This document shows positions 1 through 9,358 of a DNA stretch of 64,000 nucleotides, piece after piece. The number at the start of each line of letters is the position of its first letter. The first letter of the stretch is position 1. Made by a program: the position numbers and the translations under genes. This DNA is from Corynebacterium yonathiae. GTDB taxonomy: Bacteria > Actinomycetota > Actinomycetes > Mycobacteriales > Mycobacteriaceae. Where the stretch lies: positions 25,670 to 89,669 of the forward strand of contig NZ_JAKOPM010000010.1 in the NCBI RefSeq assembly GCF_022288805.1. Reading direction: 5' to 3'. Under the pieces are notes generated by a model, which had not been told where the DNA came from, did no database searches, and saw nothing but the letters and a program-made list of their open reading frames with translations.

Positions 1-243
1 CACGGCACCGCGCTCGGTAGTGGCATTCGCGAGAACCTCAGAAATCTGCTTGATGCGGGCCTCTTCTTGGTCCTGCATCTCACGCGCGGCATCGTAACCG
101 GCGTTTTCCTTGAGGTCGCCTTCCTCACGGCGCTCGTTGATTTCAGCCGCAACTACTGGGCGGTGATCGATAAGCTCCTGCAGCTCGGCCTCGAGCTTCG
201 CTTTGGTCTCTGGGGTGATGTACTGCTTTTGCTGCTCAGCCAT
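1..243 (-). CDS. greA: Transcription elongation factor GreA (N-terminal part, cut by window edge)
   Basis: Reading the minus strand from the ATG at 243 gives 81 codons beginning MAEQQKQYITPETKAKLEAE and containing the GreA coiled-coil signature around INERREEGDLKENAGYDAAR. GreA binds in the RNA polymerase secondary channel and stimulates cleavage of backtracked transcripts. Only the N-terminal coiled-coil finger is present; the C-terminal FKBP-like domain lies beyond base 1. The acidic EEGD tip expected for a cleavage factor is present. Its position beside the DUF4307 gene and mca matches the actinobacterial order (Rv1080c to Rv1082 in M. tuberculosis). Confidence 0.93.
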   Translation of the reverse strand, partial: MAEQQKQYITPETKAKLEAELQELIDHRPVVAAEINERREEGDLKENAGYDAAREMQDQEEARIKQISEVLANATTERGAV

Positions 244-363
244 TCTGCAACCTTCCGTAGATAGGAATTGTGGTCAAAGCCCCTGCTTATCCTTGGGGCC
301 ATAAGTAAAAGTGGAACCAGGCAAATGCCCAGTTCTAGGCGCTACAAATCCTAGCACACGCGG

Positions 364-834
364 TTAACGGCTTTCCGCGTAGTCGGGGTTATCCATATCC
401 AAGTATTCCGGGATATTGCCGGAGCAACCGTAGGCTCCACCGGCCACGGCGCGGGCGTTGGTCGGGACGTCGACTGCAATGCGTTGGGTTTCGTTTCCAC
501 CAGCGGGAACCGGGAACTCGCGGCGGCCTACTTCGGACTTGGAATAGTCAAAGGCCTGGACAATGCAATAAGCATCTTCATCAATGTGATTGCGGGTGAC
601 ATCGACCCAAACGCGGGTGGAGTCATCGCTTAAAACCTTTTGAGTCACGATGGACACCTGCGCGTTTACGCTCTCCTTCTGCTGGAAATACCGGAAACCA
701 AAGAAAAGAAGCGCGATAAAAATAGCGACAAAGATCAGCACTAGGGCCCTGTTAGTCCAGCTACCAGAGTTCTTTTCAGATGAGCCGCGGGAACCATAGC
801 GGGCGGCTGAGCGAGATTTTCCGGCGGAAGTCAT
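364..834 (-). CDS. DUF4307 family membrane-anchored protein
   Basis: A 156-residue protein with a basic, Ser-rich N-terminus, one transmembrane helix (about residues 30-48, ALVLIFVAIFIALLFFGF) and an extracytoplasmic domain of about 100 residues. This is the layout of the DUF4307 family found between greA and mca in mycobacteria and corynebacteria. Two Cys (in AYCIV and YGCSG) could form a disulfide. I prefer the ATG at 834; an in-frame GTG at 843 is the alternative. It diverges from mca with about 95 bp between starts. Function is unknown; only the family and location are supported. Confidence 0.85.
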   Translation of the reverse strand: MTSAGKSRSAARYGSRGSSEKNSGSWTNRALVLIFVAIFIALLFFGFRYFQQKESVNAQVSIVTQKVLSDDSTRVWVDVTRNHIDEDAYCIVQAFDYSKSEVGRREFPVPAGGNETQRIAVDVPTNARAVAGGAYGCSGNIPEYLDMDNPDYAESR

Positions 835-929
835 GGCTTCCACTCTAGTCGAGGACCACTGTTTTCCAATTATCTACTAGGATAATCATCTGTTCACAGA
901 ACCTAGATTAATAAGGGGATGGATTTTCG

Positions 930-1820
930 GTGAGCGATTTTCGCCTACTAGCTATCCACGCGCACCCAGACGATGAGTCTTCCAAGGGTGCCGCAACCAC
1001 CGCGCGCTATGCCGCAGAAGGCAATGAGGTCTTGGTGCTGACCTGTACCGGCGGCGAGCGCGGCGATGTGATTAACCCCGCCATGGATCGCCCTGGGGTT
1101 AAGGAAAGAATGGGCGAGGTTCGCCGGGAGGAAATGGCAAACGCTGCGCGGGCGCTGGGCGTACAACATCGCTGGCTGGGACACGTAGACTCCGGATTGC
1201 CGGATCCGGTAGAAGGCAAGTCGTTGGAGGAACTGCTACCGGAGGGCTGTTTTGCCTTGCTGGGAGATGACGCCGTTGCACAGGAATATGTCCAGGTAAT
1301 CCGTGAGTTCCGTCCACACGTCATCGTCACTTATGACGAGAATGGTGGGTATCCGCACCCAGACCACCTGATGGTGCATCGAGCATCCATGATTGCTTGG
1401 GAGAAAGCGGGCGATGCCGAGTATCACCCAGAGTTGGGGGAGCCGTGGGCGCCGCTGAAGCTGTACTATTCGCATGGTTTTGTCTACCAACGCATGAAAA
1501 TGTTCCATGATTTGCTCCAAGAGGAAGGCAAGGCCAGTCCTTATGGGCCGATGCTGGCACGCTGGGACACTGCTTTCGGAGATATTATGGCGCGTGTAAC
1601 CACCCAGGTGGAATGCGCGAACTACTTCAGCAACCGCGAGGAGGCTCTGCGGGCGCATGCCACGCAGATCGACCCGGCTGGTGCCTTCTTGGCGACGTCG
1701 GTAGAGGTCCAGCAGCGCCTCTGGCCCACCGAGGAGTTTGAGCTGGCAAAGACACGCGTTTCTACCTCTTTGCCGGAAAATGACCTTTTTGCAGGCATCG
1801 AAGAGAAAGAAGAGGCCTAG
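930..1820 (+). CDS. mca: Mycothiol S-conjugate amidase Mca
   Basis: Mca hydrolyses mycothiol S-conjugates, releasing a mercapturic acid for export and glucosaminyl-inositol for recycling; it is a cytoplasmic zinc enzyme of the LmbE/PIG-L deacetylase family. The 296-residue protein starts SDFRLLAIHAHPDDESSKGA, with the zinc-binding HPDD motif near residue 12. It also has the family motif TYDENGGYPHPDHLMVH near residue 145, which supplies the third metal ligand. Start is a GTG at 930. A small membrane-protein gene and uppS follow in the same direction, as in other corynebacteria. MshB at 57871 is a paralogue in the same window. Confidence 0.95.
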   Translation: MSDFRLLAIHAHPDDESSKGAATTARYAAEGNEVLVLTCTGGERGDVINPAMDRPGVKERMGEVRREEMANAARALGVQHRWLGHVDSGLPDPVEGKSLEELLPEGCFALLGDDAVAQEYVQVIREFRPHVIVTYDENGGYPHPDHLMVHRASMIAWEKAGDAEYHPELGEPWAPLKLYYSHGFVYQRMKMFHDLLQEEGKASPYGPMLARWDTAFGDIMARVTTQVECANYFSNREEALRAHATQIDPAGAFLATSVEVQQRLWPTEEFELAKTRVSTSLPENDLFAGIEEKEEA

Positions 1821-1823
1821 AAT

Positions 1824-2135
1824 ATGAGTATGTATGGCTCTTTCGTTCTTGCCGCAAATGACGTATTGGTACTTGCCCAAGGCACCGAAGGTGCAGAAGG
1901 CGGCCCAATGGGCCCTGAATTTGGCAAGGCTTCGCCCATTGGCCTGCTGATCTTGGCGCTTATGGGAGTTGCTGTGTTGTTTGCGGGATGGAATTTTCAC
2001 CGCCGTTATTCCCGCTTTCGCCGCCGCATGATGTTTGCGGAAGACCACGGCATTGATCCTTTTGATGAGGAAGCGGTGGATGAGGCGATGAAGGAAGCCG
2101 GCATTTACGATAACCGCAAGAAGTCCATTTTCTAG
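1824..2135 (+). CDS. Small membrane protein between mca and uppS (Rv1083-like)
   Basis: A 103-residue protein three bases downstream of mca, so probably translated from the same mRNA. It has a short hydrophobic N-terminal stretch (about residues 6-18), a Gly-rich linker, one clear transmembrane helix (about residues 40-58, IGLLILALMGVAVLFAGW), then an Arg-rich juxtamembrane segment (HRRYSRFRRRMM) and an acidic tail. Its length and location match the uncharacterised actinobacterial protein at this locus (Rv1083 in M. tuberculosis). No enzymatic motif is visible and the function is unknown. Confidence 0.8.
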   Translation: MSMYGSFVLAANDVLVLAQGTEGAEGGPMGPEFGKASPIGLLILALMGVAVLFAGWNFHRRYSRFRRRMMFAEDHGIDPFDEEAVDEAMKEAGIYDNRKKSIF

Positions 2136-2147
2136 GCGGTTAGACTG

Positions 2148-2924
2148 ATGAGCGTGAGTTCTCTCAAGCAGCTGGCTTACCCAGCTTATGAAGCCCGCCT
2201 AGCGAGCCTGATTAAGGGTAAACCGCAGCCCAAGCACATCGCTATCATGGCCGATGGCAATCGCCGGTGGGCGCGTGAGGCTGGTTTTACCGATATCAGC
2301 CATGGCCACCGCCAAGGCGCGAAGAAAATCGGAGAGATGATCTCGTGGTGCCGCGATACCGATATCGAAGTCGTCACCATCTATTTGCTGTCCACCGAGA
2401 ACCTAAAACGCAGCGAACAAGAAGTAGAGCTGCTCTTTGACATCATCTCGGATGTGGTCAGCCATCTATCTCATAGCGATGTCGGTTGCCAAGTACGCCT
2501 TGTGGGCCACCTCGATCTGCTCCCGGATGATATTCGCCAGCGCATGGTTACGGCGGCAGCGACAACCAAGGACAATAATGGGGTCGTTGTTAATGTGGCC
2601 GTCGGTTATGGCGGGCGCCAAGAAATCGTCGACGCAGTGCAGAACCTTGTGCGCACGGAAGCAAAGAAGGGAACTTCCGCGTCGGAAATGGCGGATCGCG
2701 TCACCGCAGAGTCTATTGGTGAGCACTTGTATACCAAGGGGCTTCCAGACCCCGATTTGGTAATCCGTACCTCTGGTGAACAACGACTATCGGGCTTCCT
2801 CCTGTGGCAGGCTGCGTATTCGGAGATCTGGTTTACAGATACCTATTGGCCGGCATTCCGTAAGGTGGATTTCCTTCGTGCTTTGCGCGATTATTCGCAG
2901 CGCTCGCGACGCTTTGGAAAATAG
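2148..2924 (+). CDS. uppS: Cis-prenyltransferase (short-chain Z-isoprenyl diphosphate synthase type)
   Basis: A cytosolic prenyltransferase that condenses isopentenyl diphosphate in cis onto an allylic diphosphate. The 258-residue protein has the family hallmarks: HIAIMADGNRRWA near residue 30 (catalytic Asp and phosphate-binding residues), a STEN motif near residue 81, and the C-terminal RTSGEQRLSGFLLWQAAYSE motif with the conserved Arg and Glu. At this locus beside mca, M. tuberculosis Rv1086 makes the C15 product (Z,E-farnesyl diphosphate) used for decaprenyl phosphate. I infer the same step here from synteny; product length cannot be read from sequence. Converges with coaA. Confidence 0.92.
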   Translation: MSVSSLKQLAYPAYEARLASLIKGKPQPKHIAIMADGNRRWAREAGFTDISHGHRQGAKKIGEMISWCRDTDIEVVTIYLLSTENLKRSEQEVELLFDIISDVVSHLSHSDVGCQVRLVGHLDLLPDDIRQRMVTAAATTKDNNGVVVNVAVGYGGRQEIVDAVQNLVRTEAKKGTSASEMADRVTAESIGEHLYTKGLPDPDLVIRTSGEQRLSGFLLWQAAYSEIWFTDTYWPAFRKVDFLRALRDYSQRSRRFGK

Positions 2925-2927
2925 CGG

Positions 2928-3854
2928 TTAGAGTTTGCGCATCCGCACCTGTTCTACTAGGTGATGCGAGCCCTTTCTAAGTACGAGGGAGGCCCGCACG
3001 CGAGTGGGCAGAATATTTTCCACCAGATTGGGCAAGTTGATGGACTGCCAAATTTCGCGTGCTTGGTCGCGGGCTTCTTCATCGTTCATGTCTGCAAAGG
3101 CAGAGAAGTGGGCGTTGGGCTCGCGGAATGCGGTATGACGCAGGGTGAGGAAGCGGTCGATGTACCACTGCTCGATGTCGTCGGTGCGGGCATCGACGTA
3201 GACAGAGAAATCAAAGAGATCTGCCACGGTGAGCGTAGGGCTTGTTTGCAGCACATTGAGCCCCTCTAAGATCAAGATGTCGGGCTGATGAACTTCCTGG
3301 TATTCCCCTTCGACGATGTCATAGGAAATATGGGAATACAGCGGCGCCTTAACCAGTGGTTTCCCTGATTTTACGTCTGTGACAAAGCGGAGCAGCGCGC
3401 GCCGGTCATAGGATTCCGGAAAGCCTTTGCGCTGCATGAGGCCGCGTTCTTTTAGCGTCTTGGTGGGGAATAGAAAGCCGTCGGTAGTAACCAGCGCGAC
3501 CTTGGGGTGGGAATCCCAGTGTTGCAGTAGCACCTGAAGGAGGCGAGCCGTGGTGGACTTTCCCACGGCTACGGAACCGGCTACGCCGATGACAAATGGA
3601 ACGTGCGTGTGGGGATTGCCCAAAAAGGATTCGGTGGCTGTGGTCAATTGCTGGCGTGCCATGACCTGCATATGGATAAGGCGGGAGAGGGGGAGGTAGA
3701 CATCAGCTACTTCGTCCAAGTCAATGCGGTCTCCTAAGCCGCGTAGCTTTTCTACCTCGGTCTCCGTGAGCACCTGGGGCATAGATTTACGCAGTTCACG
3801 CCAGGTCTCACGGTCAAAGTCTAGGTAGGGACTCGAATCCAGTGTGCGCGCCAT
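2928..3854 (-). CDS. coaA: Pantothenate kinase, type I
   Basis: Phosphorylates pantothenate, the first and usually rate-controlling step of coenzyme A synthesis. The 308-residue protein starts [19 protein letters not shown]. Its Walker A motif [17 protein letters not shown] lies near residue 90, followed by [10 protein letters not shown] with the catalytic Asp, and the conserved ILEGLNVLQ segment. Length is normal for bacterial type I CoaA. I chose the ATG at 3854 because family members start there; the reading frame stays open upstream to 3968 without family-like sequence. Divergent from glyA. Confidence 0.95.
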   Translation of the reverse strand: MARTLDSSPYLDFDRETWRELRKSMPQVLTETEVEKLRGLGDRIDLDEVADVYLPLSRLIHMQVMARQQLTTATESFLGNPHTHVPFVIGVAGSVAVGKSTTARLLQVLLQHWDSHPKVALVTTDGFLFPTKTLKERGLMQRKGFPESYDRRALLRFVTDVKSGKPLVKAPLYSHISYDIVEGEYQEVHQPDILILEGLNVLQTSPTLTVADLFDFSVYVDARTDDIEQWYIDRFLTLRHTAFREPNAHFSAFADMNDEEARDQAREIWQSINLPNLVENILPTRVRASLVLRKGSHHLVEQVRMRKL

Positions 3855-3972
3855 GGCTCTATTGTCGCACTTGCCTAAACTATGGGTAAAAGTATGCCCC
3901 CTTAGGGTGCATGGCACGATAAGATATGCAGCAGCCCATACCGCTTGATTTTGAGAAGGGGACCTCACTTTT

Positions 3973-5256
3973 ATGGCTTCTTTTACCTCTGACCTCCGCG
4001 ACCTCGATCCGGACGTATTTGGCGCAATTCAGGGAGAAATCTCCCGCCAGCGCGAAACTCTGGAGATGATCGCATCTGAGAATTTCGTTCCTCGTGCTGT
4101 GCTCCAGGCCCAAGGCTCTGTGCTTACCAATAAATACGCCGAGGGCTACCCGGGGCGTCGCTACTACGGCGGCTGTGAGCATGTCGATGTCGTGGAGGAC
4201 CTAGCTCGCAACCGCGCGAAGGAGCTTTTCGGTGCGGAGTTTGCCAACGTGCAGCCGCACTCCGGTGCGCAGGCGAATGCGGCGGTGCTGTCTACCATTG
4301 CTGAGCCGGGAGACAAGATTTTGGGCCTATCCCTAGCACACGGCGGCCACCTCACGCACGGAATGAAGCTAAACTTCTCTGGCAAGCTTTATGATGTCGC
4401 AGCTTATGAGGTGGATCCAGAGACCATGCGCGTGGATATGGATAAGCTACGCGAGCAGGCTCTGAAGGAGAAGCCGAAGGTCATTATCGGCGGCTGGTCT
4501 GCCTATCCGCGCACTATGGACTTCGCAGCTTTCCGTGAGATCGCTGATGAAGTGGGCGCATACCTGTGGGTAGATATGGCTCACTTCGCCGGCCTCGTGG
4601 CTGCCGGCTTGCACCCAAGCCCGGTTCCGCATGCGGATATCGTGTCTACCACCGTGCACAAGACCCTGGGCGGTCCGCGTTCCGGCATGATTTTGGCAAA
4701 GCAGGATTATGCCAAGAAGATCAATTCCAACGTCTTCCCTGGGCAGCAGGGAGGACCGTTGATGCACGTGGTCGCTGCGAAAGCTATCGCTATGAAGATT
4801 GCCGCGACCGAGGAATTCAAGGGGCGCCAGGAGCGCACCTTGGAGGGCGCTCGCATCCTGGCGGAGCGTCTTACCGCAGAGGACGCAAAGGCAGCTGGAG
4901 TGGATGTGCTCACCGGCGGCACCGACGTGCACTTGGTCCTTGCGGACCTGCGCAATTCTGAACTGGACGGCCAGCAGGCAGAGGATCTGCTGCACGAGGT
5001 AGGTATCACCGTTAATCGCAATGCCGTGCCGAATGACCCGCGCCCGCCGATGGTCACCTCTGGCCTGCGCATTGGTACCTCTGCGCTGGCGACTCGGGGC
5101 CTCGATGCGGAGGCCTTTACCGAGGTTGCAGATATTATCGGCACCGCCCTGGTGCAAGGCAAGAATGCCGATGTGGAGGCCCTGCGCGCCCGCGTGGGCA
5201 AGATTGCCCAGCACTACCCGCTGTATGAGGGCCTCGAGGACTGGAAGCTAGTCTAG
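3973..5256 (+). CDS. glyA: Serine hydroxymethyltransferase
   Basis: PLP enzyme that interconverts serine plus tetrahydrofolate with glycine plus methylene-tetrahydrofolate, the main source of one-carbon units. The 427-residue protein has the PLP-lysine motif [17 protein letters not shown] near residue 225, the [12 protein letters not shown]-terminal substrate-binding region, [13 protein letters not shown], and the PHSGAQAN cofactor region. Length is normal. It starts at ATG 3973, shortly after a GAAGGGG stretch. Convergent with the DUF5997 gene, overlapping it by four bases at the 3' ends. Confidence 0.97.
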   Translation: MASFTSDLRDLDPDVFGAIQGEISRQRETLEMIASENFVPRAVLQAQGSVLTNKYAEGYPGRRYYGGCEHVDVVEDLARNRAKELFGAEFANVQPHSGAQANAAVLSTIAEPGDKILGLSLAHGGHLTHGMKLNFSGKLYDVAAYEVDPETMRVDMDKLREQALKEKPKVIIGGWSAYPRTMDFAAFREIADEVGAYLWVDMAHFAGLVAAGLHPSPVPHADIVSTTVHKTLGGPRSGMILAKQDYAKKINSNVFPGQQGGPLMHVVAAKAIAMKIAATEEFKGRQERTLEGARILAERLTAEDAKAAGVDVLTGGTDVHLVLADLRNSELDGQQAEDLLHEVGITVNRNAVPNDPRPPMVTSGLRIGTSALATRGLDAEAFTEVADIIGTALVQGKNADVEALRARVGKIAQHYPLYEGLEDWKLV

Positions 5257-5618
5257 TCCTTAACCTCATGGCCACGGGCCTGCGCCATGGTGGCGCGGGC
5301 CTTCTGGAGCCATTCCGGCTGCTCTTGAAGGAGCTGATTGATTTCCGCTGTGGTCAGCGGCTTATCCATGTCGTTCTTTTTGAGCGCGGTAACGGAGATG
5401 CCTAGTTTATGGGCGACCTCGGGGCGGGGGTGAGGCCCTTCGCGGCGCAAGGTTTGCAGCCACTCGGGCGGGTTATGCTGCAATTCGCGCAGCTCTTCGT
5501 GGCTAATGGCACTGTTTTGAAACTCGTCCGGCGCGGCGGGCAGGTAGATACCTAGCTTCTTCGCCGCGGTCTGGGCACGCATGGCGGTGCCGGATGGTTG
5601 CTTATGTTCTTCAGTCAC
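5253..5618 (-). CDS. DUF5997 family protein
   Basis: A 121-residue, mostly helical cytoplasmic protein. It contains two similar PEWLQ segments (residues about 51-57 and 101-107), each followed by a basic helix, which suggests an internal duplication. [20 protein letters not shown] resembles a short helix-turn-helix-like region. The family is known in Actinobacteria only as DUF5997. It is divergent from, and 35 bp away from, a gene for a LysR-type effector-binding domain without an HTH, and this pairing recurs in related genomes. Function is unknown; a regulatory partnership is my inference. Confidence 0.75.
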   Translation of the reverse strand: MTEEHKQPSGTAMRAQTAAKKLGIYLPAAPDEFQNSAISHEELRELQHNPPEWLQTLRREGPHPRPEVAHKLGISVTALKKNDMDKPLTTAEINQLLQEQPEWLQKARATMAQARGHEVKD

Positions 5619-5653
5619 GTTTTTACCGTAGCACTTTCAGTAGACTGTCCTCT

Positions 5654-6328
5654 ATGCTGCGCTTAGCTTTTGCCACCGGCACGGAGCCTGGAAAGTGGTT
5701 CCGCCGATTCGAAGAAAATACTGCTCACGGTGGTTTATGCACCGTTGATGCTGATGATGCGCTGGTTCCGCTTTTAGCTGGCGAGGTGGATTTGGCCCTT
5801 GTGCGTCTGCCGGATATGCGCGTCGATGACACCTTTCATGTGGTGCGACTTTATAAAGAGGCACCAGGCATTGCGGTTCCAAAGGACTCGGTCTATGCGG
5901 AGGTAGGCGAAGAGCTTATGCTTGCCGACGTCGCCGATGAACACCTTAACTACCGCCTCGCCGATTCCGGTCTTGTCGATGTCCCCGCGGTTCGGGAAGC
6001 CCTCCAAGTAGTAGCGGCCAATGTGGGCGTTGCGATTGCGCCTCGGCCCCTACTCAAGGTACTGAGCAAGAAGCAGGTGGTGCCGCTGGGGTTGAAGGAT
6101 GAGTCCGTGCCGGTGACGGAAATTGCGTTGGTGTGGCGCAAGGAGGAAGACGGGGAGGCAATTCAGGATTTCGTGGGCGTCGCTAAGGGGCGTACAGCGC
6201 GGTCCTCGCGGCAGGAGAAACCGAAACGCAGCGCTAGGGAAAAGGCGAAAGCAAAGCAAGTGCGTAGAAACGTTAACAATTCGTTACAAAAGAGAAAGAA
6301 AGGCTCTAAGCTGCGTAAACGTAGGTAG
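5654..6328 (+). CDS. LysR-type substrate-binding domain protein lacking an HTH
   Basis: A 224-residue protein starting MLRLAFATGTEPGKWFRRFE. Residues 1-165 look like the periplasmic-binding-like effector domain of LysR regulators (DADDALVPLLAGEVDLALVRLP, VAANVGVAIAPRPLLKVL, VPVTEIALVWRK). The usual N-terminal winged HTH is absent: upstream sequence in this frame gives no HTH, and the start sits only 35 bp from the divergent DUF5997 gene. The C-terminal 60 residues are very rich in Lys and Arg (ending KKGSKLRKRR), which could bind nucleic acid. Natural domain architecture or truncation cannot be decided here, but the pairing suggests the former. Confidence 0.75.
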   Translation: MLRLAFATGTEPGKWFRRFEENTAHGGLCTVDADDALVPLLAGEVDLALVRLPDMRVDDTFHVVRLYKEAPGIAVPKDSVYAEVGEELMLADVADEHLNYRLADSGLVDVPAVREALQVVAANVGVAIAPRPLLKVLSKKQVVPLGLKDESVPVTEIALVWRKEEDGEAIQDFVGVAKGRTARSSRQEKPKRSAREKAKAKQVRRNVNNSLQKRKKGSKLRKRR

Positions 6329-6367
6329 TCCTTTATTGTTTGCTGTCTACTTCCTGTCTGTGTGGGT

Positions 6368-6387
6368 GGCGCCGGCTGAACGGCGCC
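6368..6387. other. Perfect GC hairpin downstream of the LysR-like gene
   Basis: GGCGCCG and CGGCGCC form a 7-bp perfect stem around a 6-nt loop. No T-run follows on either strand, so it is a weak or factor-dependent terminator at best, or a structure in the leader of the lipoprotein gene at 6475. The remainder of 6329-6474 shows no gene. Confidence 0.4.
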
Positions 6388-6474
6388 GTTACGGTGGGCC
6401 TTGTTCGCCACGAAGGGCGATTTAACAACAAATTTAGAACTAACTTACTTTCTTGTTGAAAGGATGATGCAGTA

Positions 6475-7098
6475 ATGCAGAAGATGACCCGTCGTATTGC
6501 AGGTGGCTTTGCAGCCGCAACCCTATCCGTTGCGCTCGTAGCTTGCTCCGATGCTGAGGATGCAGCTAACGACGCTAAGGACAGTGCCGGTTCCGTAGCA
6601 GCCGACGCTACCGACGCTGCTGGTTCCGCCGCCGCTGACGCCACCTCTAAGGATGACGCTGACGACGCAGACGATTCCGAAGGCGCAGAAGCTTCTGACT
6701 CCGATGATGCGGACGACAAGGGTGGCGATACCAAGTCCATCGCTACCGCTAACGGTGACGTAGACGTTCCTGCTGATTTCGCTTCCGCTATTGAAGAGAA
6801 GAAGGCTGAGTGGGGTGACGTAAAGAGCATCGAGCAGGGCGACGATGACGAGTTCCTCGCTAGCTTTGATAACGGCAACCTGCTGACCTTCGATGACGAT
6901 GAGGGCGCTCAGCCAATCGTCGGCAAGATTGCTGAGACCTGGAAGGAACAGGGCGGTTTGGACGCAGAGGTAGGCCTGCCTAAGGCTGCTGAGGAGGCAG
7001 TTTCTGAAGGCAATGGTTGGACCCAGCAGTTCGATGATGGCGTCATCTCCTGGATCCAGGACGAGAGTGGCAAGTTCACCTCTTCCGTAGAGAAGTAG
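6475..7098 (+). CDS. Acidic lipoprotein with an LGFP-like repeat
   Basis: A 207-residue exported lipoprotein. The signal peptide is MQKMTRRIAGGFAAATLSVALVAC, with lipobox LVAC and lipidated Cys at residue 24. Residues 25-90 are a low-complexity Asp/Ala/Ser linker. The C-terminal part (about residues 140-200) reads like one LGFP repeat: IAETWKEQGGLDAEVGLP, then GWTQQFDDGVISW. LGFP repeats occur in corynebacterial envelope proteins and are thought to anchor or bridge cell-wall components. A second ATG at 6484 is a possible start. A strong terminator follows at 7115, so it is probably monocistronic. Confidence 0.8.
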   Translation: MQKMTRRIAGGFAAATLSVALVACSDAEDAANDAKDSAGSVAADATDAAGSAAADATSKDDADDADDSEGAEASDSDDADDKGGDTKSIATANGDVDVPADFASAIEEKKAEWGDVKSIEQGDDDEFLASFDNGNLLTFDDDEGAQPIVGKIAETWKEQGGLDAEVGLPKAAEEAVSEGNGWTQQFDDGVISWIQDESGKFTSSVEK

Positions 7099-7114
7099 AT
7101 CGCTTTTTTGAGTT

Positions 7115-7152
7115 CTTCCCTTCGCAGCATCCGCTGCGGAGGGATTTTTCGT
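7115..7152 (+). terminator. Rho-independent terminator after the LGFP lipoprotein gene
   Basis: TTCCCTTCGCAGC, a short loop, then GCTGCGGAGGGA and TTTTTCG: a GC-rich stem followed by a T-run, immediately downstream of the stop at 7098. Confidence 0.85.
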
Positions 7153-7281
7153 TTTCTTAATGTTCATCTTGCACCCATGTAATTTCAACCTTCGGTGCCT
7201 ACTTTGGGTGGCAACCCCGGGGAGTCGGGGTCATTCGGAAGAAGTCTGATCTACCGCACACTAAGGGAGAACCCTGCCACC

Positions 7282-8646
7282 ATGTCTCGTCCCTCTGTAC
7301 TTTCTACTCCGCTTGCCACTGCTGATAACACTGTCGCTACTAAGACCTATGTAGTGGATACCTCGGTCCTGCTTTCTGATCCTTGGGCTCTGCGTAAATT
7401 TGCAGAGCACGATGTGGTCCTTCCAGTCGTAGTTATTTCTGAATTGGAAGGAAAACGTCATCACCCGGAGCTTGGCTGGTTCGCCCGCCAAGCTCTTCGC
7501 TTTTTGGAGGAACTGCGAGCTACCTATGAAGCGCTAGACCAGCCGGTGCCCGTCAACGTAGATGGCGGCACCCTGCGCGTGGAGTTGAATCATCAAGACC
7601 AGTCCTTGCTGCCCACCGCATTCCGCGGTCCAGAGGGTGACCACCGCATCCTGGCCTGTGCCCTTAACCTCGCACACGAGGGTAAGGACACCGTACTAGT
7701 CACCAAGGACGTGCCACTGCGTGTGAAGGCCGGTGCAGTAGGCGTGCAGGCGGATGAGTACCACGCTCAGGATGTAGTTCTAACTGGCTATACCGGAATG
7801 GCAACGGTGCAGGCTAGCCCTGCTGTCATCGATGCCCTCTACCGTGATGGGGAAGTCATTCTAGATGGTGTCGAAACTGAAAAGGGTACTGCTGTGGACG
7901 AACTACCTGTCCACTGCGGCCTCACTTTGACGGCCGGCGCGCAATCCGCGCTGGGTCGTATAACTGCGGATGGCGTCGTCGAGCTCGTTCGCGGTGATAT
8001 CAATGCCTTTGGACTCCAGGGGCGCTCGGCGGAGCAGCGCATCGCCTTGGACCTACTGATGGATCCAAACGTGGGCATTGTTTCCATTGGCGGCCGCGCG
8101 GGCACCGGTAAGTCGGCACTTGCATTGTGCGCCGGCTTGGAGGCCGTGCTTGAGCGTGGTGAGCACCGCCGCATCGTGGTCTTTCGCCCGATGTATGCGG
8201 TAGGTGGGCAGTCTCTGGGATACCTGCCGGGTACCGAATCGGACAAGATGAACCCGTGGGCGCAGGCAGTCTATGACACCTTGGAGGGCCTGGTGACTGA
8301 AAACGTCATGGAAGAAGTCCACGAGCGCGGGCTGATCGAGGTTTTGCCGTTGACGCATATTCGTGGTCGCTCTTTGCATGATGCCTTCGTCATTGTCGAC
8401 GAGGCGCAGTCCTTGGAGCGAAATGTTTTGCTCACCGTGCTTTCTCGTCTGGGCAAGGGATCGCGAGTAGTGCTTACCCATGACGTAGCGCAGCGCGATA
8501 ACCTGCGCGTGGGCCGTCATGATGGTGTCCAGGCCGTGATTGAAAAACTCAAGGGGCACGAGCTTTTTGCACATATTACGCTGCAGCGCTCTGAGCGCTC
8601 TGCCATTGCGGAGCTCGTCACTGACTTGCTGGAAGGCGGCGACTAG
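7282..8646 (+). CDS. PhoH2-type protein: PIN domain fused to PhoH ATPase
   Basis: A 454-residue cytoplasmic protein with two domains. The N-terminal PIN-type ribonuclease domain (about residues 15-155) has the acidic residues in [26 protein letters not shown] and [11 protein letters not shown]. The C-terminal PhoH P-loop ATPase (about residues 240-450) has Walker [12 protein letters not shown] and Walker [16 protein letters not shown]. Mycobacterial PhoH2 of this architecture is a sequence-specific RNA helicase and ribonuclease. Start chosen at ATG 7282, with GGGAGAA about 12 nt upstream. Monocistronic by context. Confidence 0.9.
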   Translation: MSRPSVLSTPLATADNTVATKTYVVDTSVLLSDPWALRKFAEHDVVLPVVVISELEGKRHHPELGWFARQALRFLEELRATYEALDQPVPVNVDGGTLRVELNHQDQSLLPTAFRGPEGDHRILACALNLAHEGKDTVLVTKDVPLRVKAGAVGVQADEYHAQDVVLTGYTGMATVQASPAVIDALYRDGEVILDGVETEKGTAVDELPVHCGLTLTAGAQSALGRITADGVVELVRGDINAFGLQGRSAEQRIALDLLMDPNVGIVSIGGRAGTGKSALALCAGLEAVLERGEHRRIVVFRPMYAVGGQSLGYLPGTESDKMNPWAQAVYDTLEGLVTENVMEEVHERGLIEVLPLTHIRGRSLHDAFVIVDEAQSLERNVLLTVLSRLGKGSRVVLTHDVAQRDNLRVGRHDGVQAVIEKLKGHELFAHITLQRSERSAIAELVTDLLEGGD

Positions 8647-8724
8647 GCCGGGCTCGTTCGCGTTTGGCGATCTTTATGTGTACAGCGTGGCGAAGATGGG
8701 CATAGCCCAGTAATAATGTTGTAC

Positions 8725-9294
8725 ATGAGTGAGAACGCCAAGCAGACGTCTTCGGACGAAAAGAAGAAAGACTTCCGTATCCGTCCCTTCATTGCGGCGG
8801 ATTATCCGCAGATGCGCGAGATCTATGAACAGGGCCTCAATACCGGGCACGCCACCTATGAGACCCGCTCTTTGACCTTTGAAGAATTCAAATCGGGCAA
8901 GATTATGCCTTCGGTCCACGTAGCAGTTGAAGCAGATGATGATTCGAAGGTCCTGGGGTGGGTTTCCGCGGCCCCGGTATCCACCCGTACCGTCTTCCAC
9001 GGAGTAGTGGAGGACTCCATTTATCTAGGCGCCGATGCACAGGGCCGCGGCATCGGCGGAGCACTTTTGGACCGCTTGATTGAGGTATGTAAGGACCTAC
9101 ACAAGTGGGCTATCCACTCGTGGATCTTCCCAGAAAACTCGGGTTCTGCGGGACTGCATAAGTCCCGCGGCTTTGTAAAGGTTGGTACCTACTCACACAT
9201 GGCGAAGATGACCTACGGCGAGCTTGCGGGCCAGTGGCGAGATACCGATGTGTATGAGCTGCTTTTGCCCAAGCCGGAGGAAAAGAAGCGTTAG
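8725..9294 (+). CDS. GNAT family N-acetyltransferase (phosphinothricin acetyltransferase-like)
   Basis: A 189-residue GNAT enzyme. The acetyl-CoA binding motif A is seen in DSIYLGADAQGRGIGGALLDRLIEV (Q-G-R-G-I-G). It is preceded by the substrate-side region RPFIAADYPQMREIYEQGLNTGHATYE and followed by PENSGSAGLHKSRGFVKVGTY. The HATYET region and overall pattern resemble the Pat/MnaT subgroup, which acetylates phosphinothricin, methionine sulfoximine or similar amino acids; the actual substrate is not determined. An upstream in-frame ATG at 8716 is an alternative start. Confidence 0.82.
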   Translation: MSENAKQTSSDEKKKDFRIRPFIAADYPQMREIYEQGLNTGHATYETRSLTFEEFKSGKIMPSVHVAVEADDDSKVLGWVSAAPVSTRTVFHGVVEDSIYLGADAQGRGIGGALLDRLIEVCKDLHKWAIHSWIFPENSGSAGLHKSRGFVKVGTYSHMAKMTYGELAGQWRDTDVYELLLPKPEEKKR

Positions 9295-9358
9295 CTTTCC
9301 CAGCGCACAGGAATAAAGTTAAGAGAGTATCCGTACCATATCTCTCTAAGGCTTTTAA

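Noticed and set aside
7839..8574. Minus-strand open frames inside the phoH2 gene
   Set aside because: They are antisense to clear PIN and PhoH motifs, and their sequences lack any family character.
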